From NCBI RefSeq assembly GCF_003350345.1, contig NZ_QNVJ01000094.1:1-39675 (forward strand): a stretch of 39,675 bases of DNA, in the 5' to 3' direction. The translations under genes were made by a program, and so were the position numbers. Under the pieces are notes generated by a model, which did not search any database, was not told the DNA's origin, and saw only the letters and a list, made by a program, of their open reading frames with translations. The first letter of the stretch is position 1. Each line of letters begins with the position of its first letter. Of this stretch, positions 1-9,407 are shown one piece after another. The stretch comes from Alkalilacustris brevis. Lineage in GTDB: Bacteria; Pseudomonadota; Alphaproteobacteria; Rhodobacterales; Rhodobacteraceae.

Positions 1-84
1 AGCCGCCTTGGCGAGTTGTTTTGGACCTTTCACCATATCGAAGCCTTCGCTACGTTGCAGCAAATCCGCGCGAAGGGGGAAGCG

Positions 85-2763
85 TTGAGCGATACATCCG
101 CAACCGTCACGCCGATGATGGCGCAGTATCTCGGCATCAAGGCCGAGCATCCCGATGCGTTGCTGTTCTACCGGATGGGCGATTTCTACGAGCTGTTCTT
201 CGACGACGCGGTGGCTGCCTCCGCCGCGCTCGATATCGCGCTGACCAAGCGCGGCAAGCACGAGGGCGAGGATATCGCCATGTGCGGCGTGCCGGTGCAT
301 TCGGCCGAAAGCTATCTGCTCAACCTGATCCGCAAGGGGTTTCGCGTGGCCATCGCCGAGCAGATGGAAGACCCCGCCGAGGCGAAGAAGCGCGGGTCAA
401 AATCGGTGGTGCGGCGCGAGGTGGTGCGCCTGGTCACCCCCGGCACCCTGACCGAAGAAAGCTTGCTGGAGGCGCGCCGCCACAACTTTCTGGTCGCTTA
501 CGCGCGGGTGCGCGATCAGGGCGCGCTGGCCTGGGTCGATATCTCGACCGGGGCGTTTCGCGTCATGCCCTGCCCCGGCGCGCGGCTGGGCCCTGAACTG
601 GCCCGGCTGGCCCCGCGCGAAGTGTTGCTTGGGGAAGCCGACGAGGCGGAATTCGCCGGCCTGGTGCAGGATTCCGGTGCTGCCGTCACCGCACTGTCGC
701 GCGCCAGCTTCGACAGTACGGGCGCCGAAAAGCGGCTGGGCGCCCTCTATGGGGTTGGCACGCTTGAGGGATTCGGCAGCTTCACCCGCGCCGAACTGTC
801 GGCCATGGGCGCGGTGGTGGAGTATCTGGAGCTGACACAAAGGGGGCAGCTGCCCCTGCTGCGCCCGCCAGTGCGCGAAGACGCGGCGCAAAGCATGCAG
901 ATCGACGCGGCGACGCGGCGCAGCCTTGAACTGACCGCAGCACTTTCCGGCGGGCGCGAAGGCTCGCTCCTTGGCACGGTGGATCGCACGCTCACTGCAG
1001 GCGGCGCACGGCTGCTGGAGCGCCGCCTCGCCGCCCCGTCGCGCAACCTGACCGAAATCCATGCAAGGCTTGCCTGTGTCGATCATCTGGTTGAGCAGAC
1101 AGAGTTTCGAACGAGGCTGCGCGAATCGCTGCGCGGGCTGCCCGATATGGACAGGGCGCTATCGCGGCTGGCGCTGGACCGTGGTGGGCCGCGCGACCTT
1201 GCAGCGCTGCGCAGCGGGCTTGAGCGCGCGGCGCAGCTTTCCCGGCTGACTGACCCGGCCACGCTGCCGCCGCGGCTGATTGAGGCGGCGCAGGCGCTTG
1301 TCGGGCACGATACGCTGAATGATCTGCTGGATCGTGCGCTGGTGGCCGAACCGCCGCTGCTCGCGCGTGACGGTGGCTTCATCGCCGCAGGTCACGACAC
1401 GGAACTGGATGAGATGCGCGAGTTGCGCGACCAGGGCCGCAGCGTGATCGCACGATTGCAGGCGAAATATGTCGAGGAAACCAGCATTTCCTCGCTCAAG
1501 ATCAAGCACAACAACGTGCTGGGCTATTTCATCGAGACCACCGCGACCCACGCGCAGAAGATGCTCTCACCGCCGTTGAACGAGGGGTTCATCCACCGCC
1601 AGACCACGGCCAATCAGGTACGCTTCACCACGCTGGAACTGTCCGAACTGGAAACGCGCATCCTGAATGCAGGCAACCGCGCGCTGGAGATCGAAAAGCG
1701 CCTGTTCGCCGAGTTGCGCGCCGCGGTGCTGGAACAGGCCGGCCCGCTGGGGCAGGTTGCCGCCGCGCTGGCCGAGATCGACCTGGCCGCGGCGCTGGCC
1801 GATCTGTCGGTCGCGGAAAACTGGGTCGCACCGAATGTCGATGACAGCCGGGTGTTTCACGTGACCGGCGGGCGGCACCCGGTGGTGGAGCGTGCCCAGC
1901 GCAAGGCGGGCGAGCCTTTCATCGCCAATGATTGCAGCCTTGATCCGGGGGCGGCCCATGGCGCGCTCTGGCTGCTTACCGGGCCGAACATGGCGGGCAA
2001 GTCGACCTTTCTGCGCCAGAACGCGCTGATCTGCGTGCTTGCACAAGCCGGCAGCCACGTGCCCGCCGACATGGCGCATATCGGCCTGGTCAGCCAGTTG
2101 TTCAGCCGGGTCGGCGCCTCGGATGATCTGGCGCGGGGGCGATCGACCTTCATGGTCGAGATGATCGAGACTGCCGCGATCCTGAACCAGGCGGACGAAC
2201 ACGCGCTGGTGATCCTCGATGAGATCGGGCGCGGCACCGCCACATGGGACGGGCTGTCGATCGCCTGGGCGACGCTCGAGCATCTGCATGACGTCAACCG
2301 CTGCCGCGGGCTGTTCGCCACGCATTACCACGAACTCACCTCGCTGAGCGGGCGGCTGGCTGGGGTCGAGAACGCAAATGTCGCGGTCAAGGAATGGGAA
2401 GGCGAAGTGATCTTCCTGCACGAGGTGCGGCAGGGGGCGGCGGATCGCTCTTATGGGGTGCAGGTTGCGCGGCTGGCCGGCCTGCCCGGCGCCGTGGTGG
2501 AGCGCGCCCGCACCGTGCTGGAAACACTGGAAAAGGGGGATCGCGAAGGGGGCGGCGGCAAGGAAACGCTGATCGACGATCTGCCGCTGTTCTCAGCCCG
2601 CCCGGTCAGCACGACGCCCCGACAGGCCACGCAAAGCGGCGCCTCCGCGCTGGAGGCGCGGCTGCGCGAGGTACTGCCCGATGACCTCACCCCGCGCGAA
2701 GCGCTCGCGCTGCTTTACGATCTTCGGGCGATGCTGCCGGACGGCAGCGACGGGCCGGGCTGA
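85..2763 (+). CDS. mutS: DNA mismatch repair ATPase MutS
   Basis: MutS binds base mismatches and small loops in duplex DNA and recruits MutL. The protein is 892 aa, normal for the family. The N-terminal mismatch-reading motif GDFYE is present (Phe34 and Glu36). The ABC-type ATPase has a P-loop GPNMAGKST (about 633-641), a Walker B LDEIGRGT around Asp712-Glu713, and a THYHEL segment after it. The C-terminus carries the [14 protein letters not shown] helix typical of MutS. I chose the TTG at 85 because AAGGGGGA lies about 5 nt upstream and the protein then begins [12 protein letters not shown]. The frame stays open to the TTG at 16, and ATG codons at 115 and 118 are alternatives. It is convergent with grpE, with a 21-nt gap. 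The family call is certain; the start is less so. Confidence 0.97.
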   Translation: MSDTSATVTPMMAQYLGIKAEHPDALLFYRMGDFYELFFDDAVAASAALDIALTKRGKHEGEDIAMCGVPVHSAESYLLNLIRKGFRVAIAEQMEDPAEAKKRGSKSVVRREVVRLVTPGTLTEESLLEARRHNFLVAYARVRDQGALAWVDISTGAFRVMPCPGARLGPELARLAPREVLLGEADEAEFAGLVQDSGAAVTALSRASFDSTGAEKRLGALYGVGTLEGFGSFTRAELSAMGAVVEYLELTQRGQLPLLRPPVREDAAQSMQIDAATRRSLELTAALSGGREGSLLGTVDRTLTAGGARLLERRLAAPSRNLTEIHARLACVDHLVEQTEFRTRLRESLRGLPDMDRALSRLALDRGGPRDLAALRSGLERAAQLSRLTDPATLPPRLIEAAQALVGHDTLNDLLDRALVAEPPLLARDGGFIAAGHDTELDEMRELRDQGRSVIARLQAKYVEETSISSLKIKHNNVLGYFIETTATHAQKMLSPPLNEGFIHRQTTANQVRFTTLELSELETRILNAGNRALEIEKRLFAELRAAVLEQAGPLGQVAAALAEIDLAAALADLSVAENWVAPNVDDSRVFHVTGGRHPVVERAQRKAGEPFIANDCSLDPGAAHGALWLLTGPNMAGKSTFLRQNALICVLAQAGSHVPADMAHIGLVSQLFSRVGASDDLARGRSTFMVEMIETAAILNQADEHALVILDEIGRGTATWDGLSIAWATLEHLHDVNRCRGLFATHYHELTSLSGRLAGVENANVAVKEWEGEVIFLHEVRQGAADRSYGVQVARLAGLPGAVVERARTVLETLEKGDREGGGGKETLIDDLPLFSARPVSTTPRQATQSGASALEARLREVLPDDLTPREALALLYDLRAMLPDGSDGPG

Positions 2764-2784
2764 GCCCGCCGGATCACCCGGTTA

Positions 2785-3366
2785 TCACGCGGGGCGGGAC
2801 GATACGCCAACCTGCGCCGGGCGCAGCAGCTGATCATGGATGCGGAACCCTTCGGCCATGACCTGAATGATCTGGCCGGCAGCGAAATCAGGCACAGGAG
2901 CCTCGAACATCGCCTCGTGCAGATGCGGGTCGAAGGTGTCGCCCGGCTGCGGCACGATGCGCTCCACCCCGTGGCGGGCCAGGATGTTGGTCAGTTCGCG
3001 CATGGTCAGCTCGACCCCGTCAACCAGACCGGGAGCGGCGGCGCGGGTCTCATCATTGGCGGCCTCCAGCGCACGGCTGAGATTGTCGTAGACAGGCAGC
3101 AAGTCGCGCGCGAGCCTTGACCCGCCATAAAGCTGGGCGTCGCGGCGATCCTTTTCGGCACGCTTGCGCACGTTCTCGGCCTCGGCGAAGGCGCGCAACA
3201 TGCGGTCGCGGTACTCGTCCCGCTCGGCCTGCAATGCGGCGATCTCGGCCTCGGGATCGGCGCTCTCGGCGGCGTACTCGGCCCCGTCTTCGGCAAGGCC
3301 CTCCTGCTGATCGGGTTCGCCTTGCTGCATATCCTCGAACTCTGCTGTGTTCTTCGCTTGTGCCAT
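2785..3366 (-). CDS. grpE: Nucleotide exchange factor GrpE
   Basis: GrpE releases ADP from DnaK in the cytosolic Hsp70 cycle. The 193-aa protein has an acidic, disordered N-terminus (about 1-38) and a long coiled-coil region (about 39-90, with RMLRAFAEAENVRKRAEKD). The C-terminal beta domain carries the signature motifs VERIVPQPGDTFDPHLHEAM and GFRIHDQLLRPAQV. It starts 3 nt downstream of the hrcA stop, with GAGG 6 nt before its ATG, so the two are almost certainly co-transcribed. dnaK and dnaJ are not in this window. Confidence 0.97.
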   Translation of the reverse strand: MAQAKNTAEFEDMQQGEPDQQEGLAEDGAEYAAESADPEAEIAALQAERDEYRDRMLRAFAEAENVRKRAEKDRRDAQLYGGSRLARDLLPVYDNLSRALEAANDETRAAAPGLVDGVELTMRELTNILARHGVERIVPQPGDTFDPHLHEAMFEAPVPDFAAGQIIQVMAEGFRIHDQLLRPAQVGVSSRPA

Positions 3367-3369
3367 TTC

Positions 3370-4458
3370 CTACCTCTTGCCCCGGTCACCCAGAATCCGG
3401 CCGACCAGTTGCGCCGTATAATCCACGATAGGCACGATGCGCCCGTAGTTGAGCCGGGTCGGACCAATCACGCCCACCGCGCCGATGATCTTTCGATCTG
3501 CGTTCATATATGGAGAGACCACCAGAGAGGAACCCGTCAGAGAAAAAAGCTTGTTCTCCGAGCCGATAAAAATGCGCACGCCGTCGCCTTCCTCGGCAAG
3601 TTCCAGAAATTCGGCGATATCGCGCTTGCGCTCGAGATCGTCGAAAAGCTGCTTGATGCGCTCCAACTCTTCCTCGGCGCCGGGTTCCGACAACAGGTTC
3701 GCCCGGCCGCGCACGATCAGCCGCTCGTAAGGTTCGCCCTCGTTTTCCCAAACGGCGACCCCGCTTTGCACCAGCGCCTGGGCGAGCGCGTCAATCTCCT
3801 GCCGGCGAGACGCGATCTCGGCGCCGATGCGGCCGCGCAGATCGGTCAGCGTGCGGCCCTCTGCCATCGCATTGAGGAAATTCGCAGCCTCGCGCATCGA
3901 CGAGGGCGTCTGCCCCGGCGGCGGCGCAAAGACCCGGTTTTCCACATGGCCATCGGCAAAGACCAGAACGACAAGCGCACGGTCGGGCGCAAGGCTCACG
4001 AACTCGATATGGCGGATGGGGGCTTCGTGCTTGGGGGTCAGCACCAGGCTGGCGCTGTGGGTCAGGCCGGAAAGCGCGGAACCGACACGATCGAGCAGGG
4101 TTGCGGTGTCGCGCTCGTTGCTGCCCAGGGTCGCATCCAGATGCTCGCGGTCGGTCGCGTTGACGGGGGCGACTTCAAGCAGGCCATCCACAAAGAGCCG
4201 CAGGCCAAGCTGCGTGGGAATCCGCCCCGCCGAGACATGCGGGCTGTCGAGCAGGCCCATGTATTCGAGGTCCTGCATGACATTGCGTACCGTGGCCGCG
4301 GAAACCTTTTCCTCAAGCTGGCGCGTGAGTGTGCGCGACCCGATCGGATCGCCCGAAGCCAGATAGGATTCGACCACGCGGCGAAAGACCTCGCGCGAGC
4401 GGTCGTTCAGCTCTGACAACAAGCGTGCACCATCGTTCATGGTCGTGGTTTCTCCCAT
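3370..4458 (-). CDS. hrcA: Heat-inducible transcription repressor HrcA
   Basis: HrcA normally represses groESL and/or grpE-dnaK by binding the CIRCE inverted repeat. The 362-aa protein has an N-terminal winged helix (about residues 10-85, including [13 protein letters not shown] and [18 protein letters not shown]), the diagnostic [11 protein letters not shown] stretch, and a C-terminal GAF-like regulatory domain ending with [22 protein letters not shown] second in-frame ATG at 4440 would give 356 aa; AAGG about 7 nt upstream favours 4458. It is divergent from rph across a 98-bp gap in which I see no CIRCE element, so autorepression through CIRCE is not supported here. Confidence 0.96.
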   Translation of the reverse strand: MGETTTMNDGARLLSELNDRSREVFRRVVESYLASGDPIGSRTLTRQLEEKVSAATVRNVMQDLEYMGLLDSPHVSAGRIPTQLGLRLFVDGLLEVAPVNATDREHLDATLGSNERDTATLLDRVGSALSGLTHSASLVLTPKHEAPIRHIEFVSLAPDRALVVLVFADGHVENRVFAPPPGQTPSSMREAANFLNAMAEGRTLTDLRGRIGAEIASRRQEIDALAQALVQSGVAVWENEGEPYERLIVRGRANLLSEPGAEEELERIKQLFDDLERKRDIAEFLELAEEGDGVRIFIGSENKLFSLTGSSLVVSPYMNADRKIIGAVGVIGPTRLNYGRIVPIVDYTAQLVGRILGDRGKR

Positions 4459-4556
4459 GGCTGCCCTTTATGGGTGATCCCGCGCGGCCGTCAATCGGGG
4501 TTGCACCTTCAGGGCGGGCGCATGTAACTGCCTGCAAAGCACTGAAAGGATACCTC

Positions 4557-5270
4557 ATGCGACCGTCGGGAAGAGACCTAAGCACTTTGCGCGATGTTTC
4601 AATCGATACCGGCGTGACGAAACACGCCGAAGGATCCTGCCTGATCCGGATGGGCGAGACGCATGTCCTGTGCACCGCCTCCGTCGAGGACCGCACACCG
4701 CCGTTTCTGCGCAACACCGGGCTGGGATGGGTGACGGCGGAATACGGGATGCTGCCGCGCGCCACCACCACGCGCAATCGGCGCGAGGCTGCGCAGGGAA
4801 AGCAGACGGGAAGAACCGTGGAAATTCAAAGGCTTATAGGGCGGTCCTTGCGCGCCGGCATCGATCGCTCGGCGTTGGGAGAGCGACAGATCACTGTCGA
4901 TTGCGATGTGCTTCAGGCCGATGGCGGCACCCGCTGCGCCGCAATCACCGGCGGATGGGTCGCGCTGCGCCTCGCGGTGAACAAGCTGCTCGAGGCCGGG
5001 GTGATCGCAAGCGACCCGATGATCGATTCGGTGGCGGCGATCAGCTGCGGGATCTATGCGGGGCAGCCGGTGCTGGACCTCGATTACGCCGAGGACAGCG
5101 CGGCAGGCGTGGACGGCAATTTCGTGCTGACCGGCGCGGGGCGGCTGATCGAAGTTCAGATGTCCGCCGAGGGCGCGACATTCTCACGCGAACAGATGAA
5201 AGAGCTGCTGGATCTGGCTTATGCCGGGGTCGACGCGCTGACCGATGCGCAGAAAGCCGCAGTCACATGA
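4557..5270 (+). CDS. rph: Ribonuclease PH
   Basis: RNase PH is a phosphorolytic 3'-5' exoribonuclease that trims tRNA 3' ends. The protein is 237 aa, the usual length. It has the RPSGR N-terminus, [19 protein letters not shown], the conserved [17 protein letters not shown] stretch, and the phosphate-binding [11 protein letters not shown] around residues 122-132. ATG at 4557 is preceded by GAAAGGA 6 nt upstream. The stop overlaps the rdgB start as ATGA, indicating translational coupling. The pairing rph-rdgB-hemW next to hrcA-grpE is a common alphaproteobacterial arrangement. Confidence 0.97.
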   Translation: MRPSGRDLSTLRDVSIDTGVTKHAEGSCLIRMGETHVLCTASVEDRTPPFLRNTGLGWVTAEYGMLPRATTTRNRREAAQGKQTGRTVEIQRLIGRSLRAGIDRSALGERQITVDCDVLQADGGTRCAAITGGWVALRLAVNKLLEAGVIASDPMIDSVAAISCGIYAGQPVLDLDYAEDSAAGVDGNFVLTGAGRLIEVQMSAEGATFSREQMKELLDLAYAGVDALTDAQKAAVT

Positions 5271-5875
5271 AAGGGCTGATCGACAGCACGCTGCTGGTGG
5301 CAACACATAACCGCGGCAAGCTGGAGGAGATCGCGCATCTGCTGGAGCCTTATGGCATAACCTGCAAGGGCGCCGCGGAGTTCGGACTGCCGGAGCCGGA
5401 AGAAACAGAGACAAGCTTTGCCGGCAACGCCCGGATCAAGGCCCATGCCGCCGCGCGCGCCACCGGGCTGCCCGCGCTGGCCGATGACTCGGGGCTCTGC
5501 GTCGAGGCGCTGAAGGGGGCGCCAGGTGTTTACACGGCCGACTGGGCCGAAACCGGCGCGGGGCGCGATTTCAATATGGCAATGGAACGGGTCTGGCGCG
5601 AATTGCAGGCCAGCGGCACATCTGCGCCGTATCATGCGCAGTTCCGCTGCACCCTCGTTCTGGCGGCGCCGGATGGGCGCGATGCGGTTTTCGAAGGCGT
5701 GGCGAAAGGCCAGATCGTCTGGCCCATGCGCGGCGATCAAGGCCATGGCTATGACCCGATCTTCCTGCCGAACGGATACAGCCAAACCTTCGGAGAAATG
5801 GATCGGTGGGAAAAGAACCGCATCAGCCATCGCGCCGATGCTTTCCGAAAATTCACAGAGGGCTGTTTTGGCTGA
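5267..5875 (+). CDS. rdgB: XTP/dITP pyrophosphatase (non-canonical purine NTP hydrolase)
   Basis: This enzyme hydrolyses dITP, XTP and ITP to monophosphates and so keeps deaminated purines out of DNA and RNA. The 202-aa protein shows the family motifs in order: [11 protein letters not shown] near the N-terminus, [14 protein letters not shown], the catalytic [12 protein letters not shown] segment, and [10 protein letters not shown]. It overlaps rph by 4 nt (ATGA) and hemW by 8 nt, so the three genes form one transcription and translation unit. Confidence 0.97.
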   Translation: MKGLIDSTLLVATHNRGKLEEIAHLLEPYGITCKGAAEFGLPEPEETETSFAGNARIKAHAAARATGLPALADDSGLCVEALKGAPGVYTADWAETGAGRDFNMAMERVWRELQASGTSAPYHAQFRCTLVLAAPDGRDAVFEGVAKGQIVWPMRGDQGHGYDPIFLPNGYSQTFGEMDRWEKNRISHRADAFRKFTEGCFG

Positions 5876-7046
5876 TATTTATGCCATCGGGGAGGATTGG
5901 CGCGAAGGCGGGTTCGGGCTATATTTTCACTGGCCTTTCTGCGAAGCCAAGTGCCCCTATTGCGACTTCAACAGCCATGTGGCCGGCGCCATCGACCAGG
6001 GGCGCTGGCGCGCGGCCTTTCGCAGCGAAATTGCCCGCGTTGCCGCGCTCACACCGGGGCGCGTGGTTAACAGTGTCTTTTTCGGAGGCGGCACCCCCAG
6101 CCTGATGGAGGCTGAAACGGTTGCCGCGGTGCTGCAAGCCGTGCAGGCAGCCTGGCCGCTGGCCAATGACCTGGAAGTCACGCTGGAAGCCAACCCGCGC
6201 AGCGTCGAGGCGGCCCGGTTCAAAGCCTATCGCGACGCCGGAGTGAACCGGGTGTCGATGGGGATGCAGGCCCTCAATGATGCGGATCTACGACGACTGG
6301 GGCGCCTGCACAGCGTGCAGGAGGGCATCGCGGCCTTTGAGACGGCGCAGGCGGTTTTTGATCGTGTAAGTTTCGATCTGATCTATGCGCGGCAAGATCA
6401 GAGCCTGAAAGCCTGGGAATCCGAGCTTTCGCAAGCGCTCGGCATGGCGGCAGATCATCTTTCGCTCTATCAGTTGACCATCGAGGCCGGGACAGCCTTT
6501 GGCGCAAGAGCCGCAGGAGGGCGGCTGCACGGCCTGCCGGATGATGATGTGTCAGCCGATATGTATATGATAACGCAAGATATTTGTGAGGGGTTCGGGT
6601 TCTCGGGATACGAGACTTCAAACCATGCGGCGCCAGGGGCGGAGTCACGGCATAATCTGATCTACTGGCGTTCCGGGGATTATGCCGGGATCGGCCCGGG
6701 AGCACACGGGCGCCTGACCTTGCCCGGCCGGGGGCGCATTGCCACCGAGACGCCGCTTTCGCCCGACGCCTGGCTTGCGCGTGTTGAGAAGACCGGAGAC
6801 GGCACATCGCGCGAAAGCCCCCTGCCCCCGGAAGATCAGGCAATGGAATACCTGATGATGGCGCTGCGCTTGACCGAGGGTTGCGACCTGGAGCGCTACG
6901 CGCGGCTGAATGGCGCTGCGCTTTCGCCCGAGAAACTGGCATCACTGGAAGAAATGGCGCTGGTGCAGCGGGATGGCCAACGATTGCGGACAACCGTGCA
7001 AGGGCGAATCGTTCTAAACGCGATCCTTCGCGAGTTGTTGGCGTAG
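5868..7046 (+). CDS. hemW: HemW-type radical SAM heme chaperone
   Basis: HemW was long annotated as an oxygen-independent coproporphyrinogen III oxidase. The family is now understood as a heme-binding chaperone that delivers heme to respiratory proteins. The 392-aa protein has the radical SAM motif Cys25-x3-Cys29-x2-Cys32 followed by DFNSH, which is the HemW form rather than the HemN form with a further Cys. SAM-binding GGGTPSLM and GVNRVSMGMQALND follow, and a HemN C-terminal domain is present. The start is TTG at 5868, preceded by GAGGG 5 nt upstream and overlapping rdgB by 8 nt; no in-frame ATG lies nearby. It is convergent with parB. Confidence 0.95.
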   Translation: MADIYAIGEDWREGGFGLYFHWPFCEAKCPYCDFNSHVAGAIDQGRWRAAFRSEIARVAALTPGRVVNSVFFGGGTPSLMEAETVAAVLQAVQAAWPLANDLEVTLEANPRSVEAARFKAYRDAGVNRVSMGMQALNDADLRRLGRLHSVQEGIAAFETAQAVFDRVSFDLIYARQDQSLKAWESELSQALGMAADHLSLYQLTIEAGTAFGARAAGGRLHGLPDDDVSADMYMITQDICEGFGFSGYETSNHAAPGAESRHNLIYWRSGDYAGIGPGAHGRLTLPGRGRIATETPLSPDAWLARVEKTGDGTSRESPLPPEDQAMEYLMMALRLTEGCDLERYARLNGAALSPEKLASLEEMALVQRDGQRLRTTVQGRIVLNAILRELLA

Positions 7047-7068
7047 CGAATTGCGGTCAGGGATCGGC

Positions 7069-7962
7069 TCAGCGGTTCTGTGACAGAAGCTGGCAGAGTT
7101 GATCCAGCGCCTCGATCGTCTTGTAGCGGATGATGACCTGGCCTTCGCCGTTAATCTCGCTGTGCTCAATGACAACCGACATGCCGAGCGTGGCGGAGAG
7201 ATCCTGCTCGAGCACCCTGGTATCGGCATCCTTTTCATACAGGCGGCCACGGCGCGGTCGCGCGGCAGCCGGGCCCTTGCGAGCAAGCGATTCGGCCTGC
7301 CGCACCGAAAGCCCGCGGCTTATCACCTGCCGCGCCAGAGATGCCGGATCATCGGAAGTGATAAGCGCCCGGGCGTGACCCGCGCTGAGCTGTCCGTCGC
7401 GAAGATAGGTCTGGACCTCCTCGGGCAGTTGCAGCAGTCGCATCAGGTTGGCGATGTGACTACGGCTTTTGCCAAGGGCCTCGGCAAGCTTCTGCTGGGT
7501 GTGGCCGAAGCGCTCCATCAACTGATGGTAGCCCTGGGCCTCGTCGATGGGGTTGAGATCGGCACGCTGGATATTCTCGATGATCGCGATTTCAAGGACC
7601 TCGCTATCCGAGAACGTGCGGACCAGAACCGGAACCTCGTGCAGCCTGGCCATCTGCGCGGCGCGCCAGCGGCGTTCCCCCGCTACGATCTGGTATATGT
7701 CGGGCTGGTCAGGCATCTGCCGCACGATCAGCGGCTGGATAATTCCCTTGGAGCGGATGGAGCTGGCCAGCTCTTCCAGCGCCTCGGGTGAGAAATGGCG
7801 GCGCGGCTGCGCCGGGTTGGGCACGATCTTTTCGACCGGCACGCGAAGATCGGGGCTTGCCGGCGCACGCTCACCGCCGGAAGCGCCTGATTCAACGGCG
7901 ACATCGGCCATCAGAGCCGACAGGCCACGGCCCAGACCGCGGCGTTCTTTTCGATCAGACAT
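7069..7962 (-). CDS. parB: Chromosome partitioning protein ParB
   Basis: ParB is a CTP-dependent DNA clamp that loads at parS, spreads, and positions the origin with ParA. The 297-aa protein has a basic N-terminal GLGRGLSALM peptide (the ParA-stimulating region), the CTP-binding GERRWRA motif at 95-101, the ENIQRADLNPIDEA box at 129-142, a helix-turn-helix at about 155-175 (TQQKLAEALGKSRSHIANL), and a C-terminal dimerisation domain. The ATG overlaps the parA stop by 8 nt. Two perfect parS sites lie 1.4 and 3.3 kb upstream. It is convergent with hemW, 22 nt apart. Confidence 0.98.
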   Translation of the reverse strand: MSDRKERRGLGRGLSALMADVAVESGASGGERAPASPDLRVPVEKIVPNPAQPRRHFSPEALEELASSIRSKGIIQPLIVRQMPDQPDIYQIVAGERRWRAAQMARLHEVPVLVRTFSDSEVLEIAIIENIQRADLNPIDEAQGYHQLMERFGHTQQKLAEALGKSRSHIANLMRLLQLPEEVQTYLRDGQLSAGHARALITSDDPASLARQVISRGLSVRQAESLARKGPAAARPRRGRLYEKDADTRVLEQDLSATLGMSVVIEHSEINGEGQVIIRYKTIEALDQLCQLLSQNR

Positions 7963-8797
7963 TCTCTTTGGTCCCCAAAGGCTGAAGGCCGGCATGGCGT
8001 GCGTTGAGCTCGTGCGCCAATGTGCGATAGGCTTCGCTGCCGCGCGAGTGCGGATCATAGGTGAGCGCCGGAATGGCGTAGGAAGGGGCCTCGCTCAGCC
8101 GAACATTCCGGGGAATTTTCGTTTTGAAAACAAGGTCTCCCAGATTTTCGCGGGCGTCGGCCTCGACCTGCTGGGCCAGATTGTTGCGGCGATCATACAT
8201 TGTGAGCAGCACACCCTCGATACGCAGGGCCGGATTTGCTGTCTGGCGGACTTCGCGCACGGTAAGCATGAGCTGCGAGAGGCCCTCAAGCGCAAAGAAT
8301 TCCGCTTGAAGCGGAACCAGCACCGAATGCGCGGCGACCATGGCGTTTATTGTGAGCATGCTCAGAGATGGTGGGCAATCGATCAGGATGTAATCGAAAC
8401 CAAAGGCCTCCATCCCCGGCTGGCGGAGCGCATCATGCAAAAGGAAGCTGCGTTTTTCATTTGCGAGCATCTCGATATCGGCAGAGGAGAGATCGGTTGT
8501 CGCCGGGCAGATCGTTAGGCCGGCCTGGCTGGTCTCACGTACGACATCGCGCAGCGGCGCCTCATCGAACAGCAGGTCATATGTTGTGAGAGCGCGCTCG
8601 CTCACCGCAACGCCAAGCCCTGTGGAAGCGTTGCCTTGCGGATCGAGATCGACAAGAAGGACCTTCAACCCCCCCTCGGACAGGGCAGCAGCGAGGTTGA
8701 TCGCCGTGGTTGTCTTGCCCACGCCGCCTTTCTGGTTCGCAATAGCAATGATTCGCGGGCGGGCGGGCGCAGGTGGCACGAGTTTCTGATCAGACAC
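7955..8797 (-). CDS. parA: Chromosome partitioning ATPase ParA
   Basis: ParA is a Walker-type ATPase that binds nucleoid DNA non-specifically and pulls or relays ParB-parS complexes. The 280-aa protein has the deviant Walker A KGGVGKTTT at 23-31, LLVDLDPQGNAS for Walker A', and DYILIDCPPSLSMLTINAM for Walker B. I chose the GTG at 8797 because it encodes MSDQKLVPP just before the conserved RIIAIANQKGG. It overlaps the rsmG stop by 8 nt, mirroring the parA/parB junction. Extension further upstream would run into rsmG coding sequence. Confidence 0.97.
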   Translation of the reverse strand: MSDQKLVPPAPARPRIIAIANQKGGVGKTTTAINLAAALSEGGLKVLLVDLDPQGNASTGLGVAVSERALTTYDLLFDEAPLRDVVRETSQAGLTICPATTDLSSADIEMLANEKRSFLLHDALRQPGMEAFGFDYILIDCPPSLSMLTINAMVAAHSVLVPLQAEFFALEGLSQLMLTVREVRQTANPALRIEGVLLTMYDRRNNLAQQVEADARENLGDLVFKTKIPRNVRLSEAPSYAIPALTYDPHSRGSEAYRTLAHELNARHAGLQPLGTKENV

Positions 8798-9407
8798 GCG
8801 AAAGCCCTTCGATGCTGAGAATGACGCTATCGGGATCGGTACGGCTTGGATATTTCTGAACCGAGAACCGCCAGGTTTCAAGGGCTGCGGCGATTTCGTT
8901 GGCGTAATTGCGCCCTTTGGGGAGTATTGCGCGCCCACCAGGCGCCAGGTGCCGCTCAGCAAGGCCGAGCAGATCGGGCAGCGGCGCCAAGGCGCGGGCG
9001 GAAACGACATCAGCCGCCATGGGCGACAAGGATTCGGCGCGCGCCACCTCAATACCGACATCGACACCGGCACCTTTCGCTGCCGTACGCAAAAACGCGG
9101 CCTTTCTGGCGTCGCTTTCAACCAGGGTTACATGCAGATCAGGCGCCTTCTCATGTGCGATGATCGCCACGACAAGCCCGGGCAGGCCGCCACCACTTCC
9201 AAGGTCGAGCCAGGTTCTTGCTCCGGGCGGAAGCAAGAGAAAAAGCTGCGCGGAATCCATGATGTGTCGTTCCCAAAGGGAATCGGCTGTCTTTGCCGAG
9301 ATCAGGTTTATGGCGCGCGTCCACTTCCGCAAGAGATCGGCATAGGCCTCAAGCCGAACGACTGTTTCACGTGAAACATTCAGGCCGGCCAGGAGCTGTT
9401 CGCTCAT
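8790..9407 (-). CDS. rsmG: 16S rRNA (guanine527-N7)-methyltransferase RsmG
   Basis: RsmG methylates G527 of 16S rRNA using S-adenosylmethionine. The 205-aa protein has the SAM-binding [13 protein letters not shown] at about 68-80, the conserved [22 protein letters not shown] segment before it, and [14 protein letters not shown]. Its ATG overlaps the mnmG stop as ATGA. Codons 10-16 (NVSRETV) are written by a perfect parS site. The order mnmG-rsmG-parA-parB is the classical origin-proximal arrangement. Confidence 0.97.
   Translation of the reverse strand: MSEQLLAGLNVSRETVVRLEAYADLLRKWTRAINLISAKTADSLWERHIMDSAQLFLLLPPGARTWLDLGSGGGLPGLVVAIIAHEKAPDLHVTLVESDARKAAFLRTAAKGAGVDVGIEVARAESLSPMAADVVSARALAPLPDLLGLAERHLAPGGRAILPKGRNYANEIAAALETWRFSVQKYPSRTDPDSVILSIEGLSRV
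9363..9378. promoter_or_regulatory. parS centromere site 1 (perfect)
   Basis: The 16-bp palindrome TGTTTCACGTGAAACA matches the bacterial chromosomal parS consensus at every position. It lies inside the 5' coding part of rsmG, where it encodes the VSRET part of the protein. It is about 5.2 kb from the main DnaA box of the candidate origin. ParB from this window is the expected ligand. Confidence 0.95.

Noticed and set aside
1853-1868. parS-like half-site in mutS (TGTTTCACGTGACCGG)
   Set aside because: Only 12 of 16 positions match and the palindrome is broken. The codons belong to the conserved [10 protein letters not shown] segment of MutS, which explains the match.
3322-4416. A 364-codon open frame antisense to hrcA
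   Set aside because: hrcA has the full winged-helix and C-terminal motifs on the minus strand; the plus frame has low-complexity, unconserved sequence.
4459-4556. Possible CIRCE operator between hrcA and rph
   Set aside because: I looked for the TTAGCACTC-N9-GAGTGCTAA repeat and found no match in this gap. GCACTG at about 4539 is only a chance fragment.
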